Assembly: GCA_964629885.1 (NCBI GenBank) | Contig: CAZVRJ010000010.1 | Coordinates: forward strand, 1 to 64,000 | DNA from: CAYWCV01 sp964629885 | Lineage (GTDB): Bacteria; Bacteroidota; Rhodothermia; Balneolales; CAYWCV01 | Direction: 5' to 3' | Length of the DNA stretch: 64,000 nucleotides | Shown here: in pieces, positions 62,386-64,000 of the stretch | How positions within the stretch are numbered: position 1 is the first letter of the stretch | Layout: each line of letters opens with the position of its first letter | Notes under the pieces: generated by a model | What the model was told of the DNA's origin: nothing | Seen by the model: the letters and a program-made list of their open reading frames with translations, nothing else | Database searches by the model: none | Translations under genes and position numbers: made by a program

Positions 62386-63285
62386 TCCAAGCCATTCTTG
62401 ATAGCGTTTATATAAATTCCGGGCTGACGGATAGATGGAATTTGGACTCATGAAATGAGAAAATTCGAACGTGATCAATTTTTCCACTTGAGCCGCATGG
62501 GCACGTTCCATCTTGTATCGGAGCTTGTCGAAAGGGATTGGAGGAAACTTTATGGGCATATCGCGATCGAACGACTCGACGTTGCTCCACGAACGAATGC
62601 CATATTTGCTTGCCAATTCACGGTTCACCTGCAGATAATCGTCTAGTTCACCGAAGCCTATTTGACCATCTTGAAAAGCCACGATGTCTACCATGCCAGA
62701 GATGGTTGCAAAAACCTGCTCCCACTCTAATTCATGCTGACGCAGAGATATTGCATCCTCACCGAACTGCTTCTTCCCCCTCACATAAGGCGATATTAAG
62801 ATGGGCATCGGCTTTAGCTCCCTTAGGTGCCTGCTCAACTCCTCATACACGCGCATCATGCCGGCATCGAAGGCGTTGATCTCATGCGATATGTACCATC
62901 CACCAAATGCAGGATAGTGGCCATACTTATTGATAACCTCTTCACAGAAGGCTTTGTTGATGTCGGTTTCCTTCCTGTAATCGCCGCTATGCCAATACCT
63001 ACCTGAATCGTAGGTGCCAAAATAAAATTTCATACCACAGCGTTCGGCCTGCCGCAAGAAAAGGTCCACCAAGTCCTGATAGACAGGAAAGATGTCCATC
63101 TCTTTGGACAAAACCTTCGAATTGAACGTCGCAGTTCGTTTATAGCCAGCCCGAATGAGGATCACCGTGTCGATGCCAACCGCCTTCATGGCGTCGAAGT
63201 CGGCCGCCCACTCTGCTTCGCCCCAATTCTGGGCTGGAATGTCGTGAGTAATTTCGTCGAGGAAGGTGCCGGATATTCGTATCAT
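62347..63285 (-). CDS. DUF4434-family glycosidase-like TIM-barrel protein
   Basis: A 312-residue protein resembling DUF4434, a group of predicted TIM-barrel proteins related to glycoside hydrolases. It starts ISGTFLDEITHDIPAQNWGEAEWAADFDAMKAVGIDTVILIRAGY. Candidate catalytic or binding acids are in GGWYISHEINAFD (Glu after strand 4) and WSNVESFD (late strand Glu), the placement expected of a retaining barrel hydrolase. No signal peptide, so cytoplasmic. The C-terminus ends in a repetitive Glu-Gln tail (GEQEQEQEQQQEQ) encoded by a hexamer microsatellite. Probably co-transcribed with the epimerase gene downstream. Confidence 0.8.
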   Translation of the reverse strand: MIRISGTFLDEITHDIPAQNWGEAEWAADFDAMKAVGIDTVILIRAGYKRTATFNSKVLSKEMDIFPVYQDLVDLFLRQAERCGMKFYFGTYDSGRYWHSGDYRKETDINKAFCEEVINKYGHYPAFGGWYISHEINAFDAGMMRVYEELSRHLRELKPMPILISPYVRGKKQFGEDAISLRQHELEWEQVFATISGMVDIVAFQDGQIGFGELDDYLQVNRELASKYGIRSWSNVESFDRDMPIKFPPIPFDKLRYKMERAHAAQVEKLITFEFSHFMSPNSIYPSARNLYKRYQEWLGEQEQEQEQQQEQ

Positions 63286-63395
63286 CTTGTGTGATCCTGG
63301 TGATTCTGAACTGGCTTGGATCTAGTGAGCTCCATGCAGCGTCGCTAAGTTAATACGCCGAACGAGTGACGCCAACATGTGACGCTTGTGCACAC

Positions 63396-64000
63396 TCAGG
63401 CCCTGGTGCCGCCGGCCACCAAGTAGAGAATTGCCATACGCACTGCCACCCCATTGGTTACTTGGTCGAGGATTATACTGCGATCGCTGTCGGCCACTTC
63501 ACTCTCTAGTTCCACCCCACGATTGATGGGTCCAGGGTGCATGATCCGGAAATCTGGATATTTTTCTAAATGACTCCGTTTGATGCCGAACCGCTCATGG
63601 TATTCGCGCAAACTCGGGAATAACGCCGTTCCCTCGTCTTGCCGCTCTAACTGGATGCGCAAGGCCATGGCGATGTCGCACCAAGCAAGCGTCTCCTCGA
63701 GATTGTGCGAGACCTCAACACCTAGCAGACGCACAGAATGTGGCATCATCGTTTTTGGTCCACATAGTACAACCTGAGCACCCAGTTTCTGCATGCCGAT
63801 TACGTTCGAGCGTACCACCCGACTGTGCGAGATGTCGCCGATGATGGCAATCTTGACGCCATCGAGCCGGCTGAAACCAGGAAATTGCTCACGGATGCTG
63901 TATAGATCCAACAACGCCTGCGTCGGATGCTCATGGGCGCCATCGCCCGCATTGATGATACTTGCATCTACACAGCGTGTGAGAAAGTGTGGCACACCCG
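63396..64000 (-). CDS. pyrB: Aspartate carbamoyltransferase catalytic subunit, C-terminal part (truncated by window edge)
   Basis: The last about 200 residues of PyrB, which joins carbamoyl phosphate and aspartate in pyrimidine synthesis. Seen are the substrate-binding INAGDGAHEHPTQALLDLYSI, the aspartate-domain strand VKIAIIGDISHSRVVRSN, and MHPGPINRGVELESEVADSDRSIILDQVTNGVAVRMAILYL. The reading frame is open to the window edge, and the N-terminal carbamoyl-phosphate domain lies beyond it. Isolated from the glycan locus by a 110-bp gap with nothing recognisable. Confidence 0.95.
   Translation of the reverse strand, partial: GVPHFLTRCVDASIINAGDGAHEHPTQALLDLYSIREQFPGFSRLDGVKIAIIGDISHSRVVRSNVIGMQKLGAQVVLCGPKTMMPHSVRLLGVEVSHNLEETLAWCDIAMALRIQLERQDEGTALFPSLREYHERFGIKRSHLEKYPDFRIMHPGPINRGVELESEVADSDRSIILDQVTNGVAVRMAILYLVAGGTRA

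Overview
The window looks like a chromosomal segment from a Gram-negative member of the Bacteroidota / Rhodothermota / Balneolota group. The reasons are a SusC/SusD pair, several carboxypeptidase-regulatory-domain TonB receptors, a DUF4293 protein, many outer-membrane lipoproteins, and secreted proteins ending in a type IX secretion (T9SS) sorting domain with the YPNPFNPTT motif. That spelling is frequent in Rhodothermota, Balneolota and Ignavibacteria, so one of these is more likely than classical Bacteroidia. The placement rests on gene content only.

Layout. 1-8.6 kb is housekeeping: a small SRP RNA, a GNAT acetyltransferase overlapping a GNAT-nitrilase fusion, a hotdog thioesterase, MutS, YceI, a small lipoprotein, a DUF6580 membrane protein and a beta-lactamase-fold serine hydrolase. 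8.6-13.5 kb is a SusC/SusD pair. 13.5-18 kb is an RND efflux pump without its outer-membrane channel, followed by HemG/HemY. 19.5-22.6 kb holds a candidate small RNA and an RsbV/RsbW/RsbU-like partner-switching operon. 22.6-26.4 kb has a TonB receptor, an EamA transporter and a DUF4293 protein. 26.4-33.4 kb is a complete TetR-controlled tripartite RND operon. 33.4-38.9 kb carries a second EamA transporter and a three-gene polysaccharide-export set (Wza-like, Wzz-like, O-antigen ligase/polymerase-like).

38.9-63.3 kb is the most interesting part, a carbohydrate locus. One apparent minus-strand operon of eight genes runs about 16 kb from a sigma70-like promoter near 56.6 kb to a strong terminator at 40.7 kb. 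In order it encodes a TonB receptor, a 1074-residue secreted protein with a T9SS-like tail, a PorV/PorQ-family barrel, a GntR-LacI chimeric regulator, a lipoprotein GHL10 hydrolase, a T9SS-sorted GHL10 hydrolase, a sodium:solute symporter and a T9SS-sorted DUF4623 protein. A lipoprotein FAD oxidoreductase lies just beyond the terminator. Divergently transcribed are a GH38 alpha-mannosidase and an overlapping parvulin-like lipoprotein; an AGE-family epimerase and a DUF4434 glycosidase-like protein converge on them. Together they would make an outer-membrane capture, surface hydrolysis, import and intracellular processing route for a (possibly mannose-containing) glycan, in which the TonB receptor / sorted protein / PorV trio takes the place of SusC/SusD. 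The window ends in a truncated pyrB.

A perfect AAAGCGCTTT palindrome occurs upstream of both susC and the 56.5-kb TonB receptor at nearly the same distance from predicted promoters, suggesting common control by a LacI-type regulator outside the window. I saw no tRNA or rRNA genes, transposases, prophage or CRISPR array.
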